The notes under the pieces: generated by a model
What the model saw: only the letters and a program-made list of their open reading frames with translations
Databases searched by the model: none
What the model was told of the DNA's origin: nothing
Source of the DNA: Paracoccaceae bacterium
GTDB taxonomy: Bacteria; Pseudomonadota; Alphaproteobacteria; Rhodobacterales; Rhodobacteraceae
DNA length: 52,427 bases
Direction: 5' to 3'
Assembly: GCA_020447005.1 (NCBI GenBank)
Contig: JAGRDO010000062.1
Location: forward strand, 82,288 to 134,714
In this document: in pieces, positions 51,313 through 52,427 of the stretch
Layout: every line of letters begins with the position of its first letter
Position numbering within the stretch: position 1 is the first letter of the stretch
Made by a program: the position numbers and the translations under genes

Positions 51313-52427
51313 ATGACATATGTGATCGGCCTCGATATCGGCACCACGTCGACCATCGGCATCCTCATCGGCCTGCCCGACAGGGTACTGGCCACGGTAT
51401 CGCGGCCGGTCACGCTTCATTCGCTCAAGGCCGGCTGGGCCGAGGAAGACCCGGACCAGTGGTGGGATAATGTCCGCCAGATCATTCCCGAGCTGATCGC
51501 GCAGGGCGGCATCGCCGCACGCGACGTTGCCGCCGTTGGCGTGTCAGGCATGTTGCCCGCGCTTGTGGCGCTTGACGCAGAAAACAATGTTGTCCGTCGG
51601 TCGATCCAGCAAAGCGACGGGCGCAACGGCGCCGAAGTGGCCGAATTGCAAGCCGAACTGGATGCCGGTGCCTTCACCGCCCGCGCGGGCAACGGCGTGA
51701 ACCAGCAACTGATAGCAGCCAAACTGCGCTGGCTGGAAAAGAACGAGCCCGAGAACTTCGCGCGGATCGCGACGATCTTCGGCTCATACGATTTTATCAA
51801 CTGGAAACTCACCGGCGTGAAGGCGGTCGAACAGAACTGGGCGCTTGAGGCCGGTTTCGTCGATCTGGCGACCGGCGATCTGGCCGACGACCTGATTGCC
51901 CTTGGCCATATCGCCCGCGGCGTGGTCCCGCCCAAGGTGGCAAGCCATGCGGTGATGGGCCATGTCACGGCCGAGGCTGCCGCCGCCACCGGTCTGCCCG
52001 AGGGCATCCCCGTCGCCGGCGGCGCGGCGGACCACATCGCGTCAGGCTTTGCGGCTGGCGTCACCCAGCCCGGTGATGTGCTGCTGAAGTTCGGCGGCGC
52101 GGCCGATATCCTGATCGCCACGAAAGAGGCGCGCCCCGATGCGCGCATGTTCCTCGACCACCATCTGGTGCCCGATCTTTACATGCCAAACGGCTGCATG
52201 GCCTCGGGCGGTTCGGCGCTGAACTGGTTCGTCGCGAAAATCGCCCAGGGCGAAAAGCCTGCGGCCGACGCCGCGGGCATCAGCCTGCACCGGCATCTCG
52301 ACCTTATCGCCGCCGAAACGCCGCCCGGCGCCGATGGCGTGCAGATCATTCCTTACTTCCTTGGCGAAAAAACCCCGATCCACGACCCCCATGCGCGCGG
52401 CATCATCCATGGCCTCAGCCTGAATCA
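51313..52427 (+). CDS. FGGY-family carbohydrate kinase, N-terminal part
   Basis: The frame is open to the right edge, giving the first 371 residues of a ~500-residue kinase. ATP/sugar motifs include VIGLDIGTTSTIGIL, GWAEEDPDQWW, VGVSGMLPAL and GGAADHIASGF. The overall pattern resembles xylulokinase-like FGGY enzymes. It would phosphorylate the sugar imported by the adjacent ABC system after oxidation by the SDR or Gfo/Idh enzyme. It starts one base after the BtpA-like stop. Confidence 0.93.
   Translation, partial: MTYVIGLDIGTTSTIGILIGLPDRVLATVSRPVTLHSLKAGWAEEDPDQWWDNVRQIIPELIAQGGIAARDVAAVGVSGMLPALVALDAENNVVRRSIQQSDGRNGAEVAELQAELDAGAFTARAGNGVNQQLIAAKLRWLEKNEPENFARIATIFGSYDFINWKLTGVKAVEQNWALEAGFVDLATGDLADDLIALGHIARGVVPPKVASHAVMGHVTAEAAAATGLPEGIPVAGGAADHIASGFAAGVTQPGDVLLKFGGAADILIATKEARPDARMFLDHHLVPDLYMPNGCMASGGSALNWFVAKIAQGEKPAADAAGISLHRHLDLIAAETPPGADGVQIIPYFLGEKTPIHDPHARGIIHGLSLN

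Noticed and set aside
1..52427. CRISPR array, tRNA, rRNA or prophage genes
   Set aside because: No regularly spaced repeats, cloverleaf or rRNA-like sequence, integrase or phage structural genes were noticed.

Overview
Organism. The window is chromosomal DNA of a heterotrophic alphaproteobacterium, most likely Rhodobacteraceae/Roseobacteraceae. The evidence is high-GC coding, tight ATGA-coupled operons, frequent GTG/TTG starts, many TRAP and ABC uptake systems, and a beta-hydroxyaspartate cycle gene set like that of Paracoccus. No rRNA, tRNA, CRISPR array or intact insertion sequence was seen. Nearly all the DNA is coding and no gene-free gap exceeds about 210 bases. || Region 1 (1-4474): the 3' end of gcvP, then on the minus strand peroxiredoxin, bhcD, bhcC and bhcB, three enzymes of the beta-hydroxyaspartate cycle (BHAC). 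|| Region 2 (about 4480-24230): a block that looks lower in GC and carries purine/ureide catabolism. A minus-strand run reads urate hydroxylase puuD, allantoinase puuE, an M17 peptidase-family protein, RidA, amidase, an FAH/hydratase-family enzyme, a BhcA/ureidoglycine-type glyoxylate aminotransferase, a second BhcD-like reductase, a GlcG-like protein, a complete BMP-family ABC transporter (two permeases, double ATPase, binding protein) and a 2-hydroxyacid dehydrogenase homologue. It runs on into bhcB-bhcC-bhcD-prx, making 18 co-oriented genes. A divergent LysR regulator is followed on the plus strand by a second BMP binding protein, a cytosine-deaminase-like amidohydrolase and an 8-oxoguanine deaminase. 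Together these suggest uptake of oxidised purines, conversion 8-oxoguanine > urate > allantoin > allantoate > glyoxylate, and assimilation of the glyoxylate through the BHAC. || Region 3 (24412-34034): an operon pair for an unidentified amine or amino-acid-like nitrogen compound: RpiR regulator plus glutamine-synthetase-like ligase on the minus strand, and on the plus strand a LIV-type ABC transporter with a LivM-LivG fusion, an N-formylglutamate-amidohydrolase-family hydrolase, a class III aminotransferase and an isochorismatase-family hydrolase. || Region 4 (34108-43215): a complete sialic acid locus, minus strand nanR-siaP-siaQ-siaM-nanE-nanK-nagB-nagA, and divergently nanA-nanM, with a TGGT-N3-ACCA operator between them. 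|| Region 5 (43275-52427): a sugar or polyol locus with a MalEFGK-type ABC transporter, a Gfo/Idh/MocA oxidoreductase and an SDR on the minus strand; divergently a DeoR regulator, a BtpA-family TIM barrel and an FGGY kinase cut by the window end. || Recurring theme: four of the five binding-protein genes that have a downstream gene in the same direction are followed by a stem-loop before that gene, as if to stabilise the binding-protein message.
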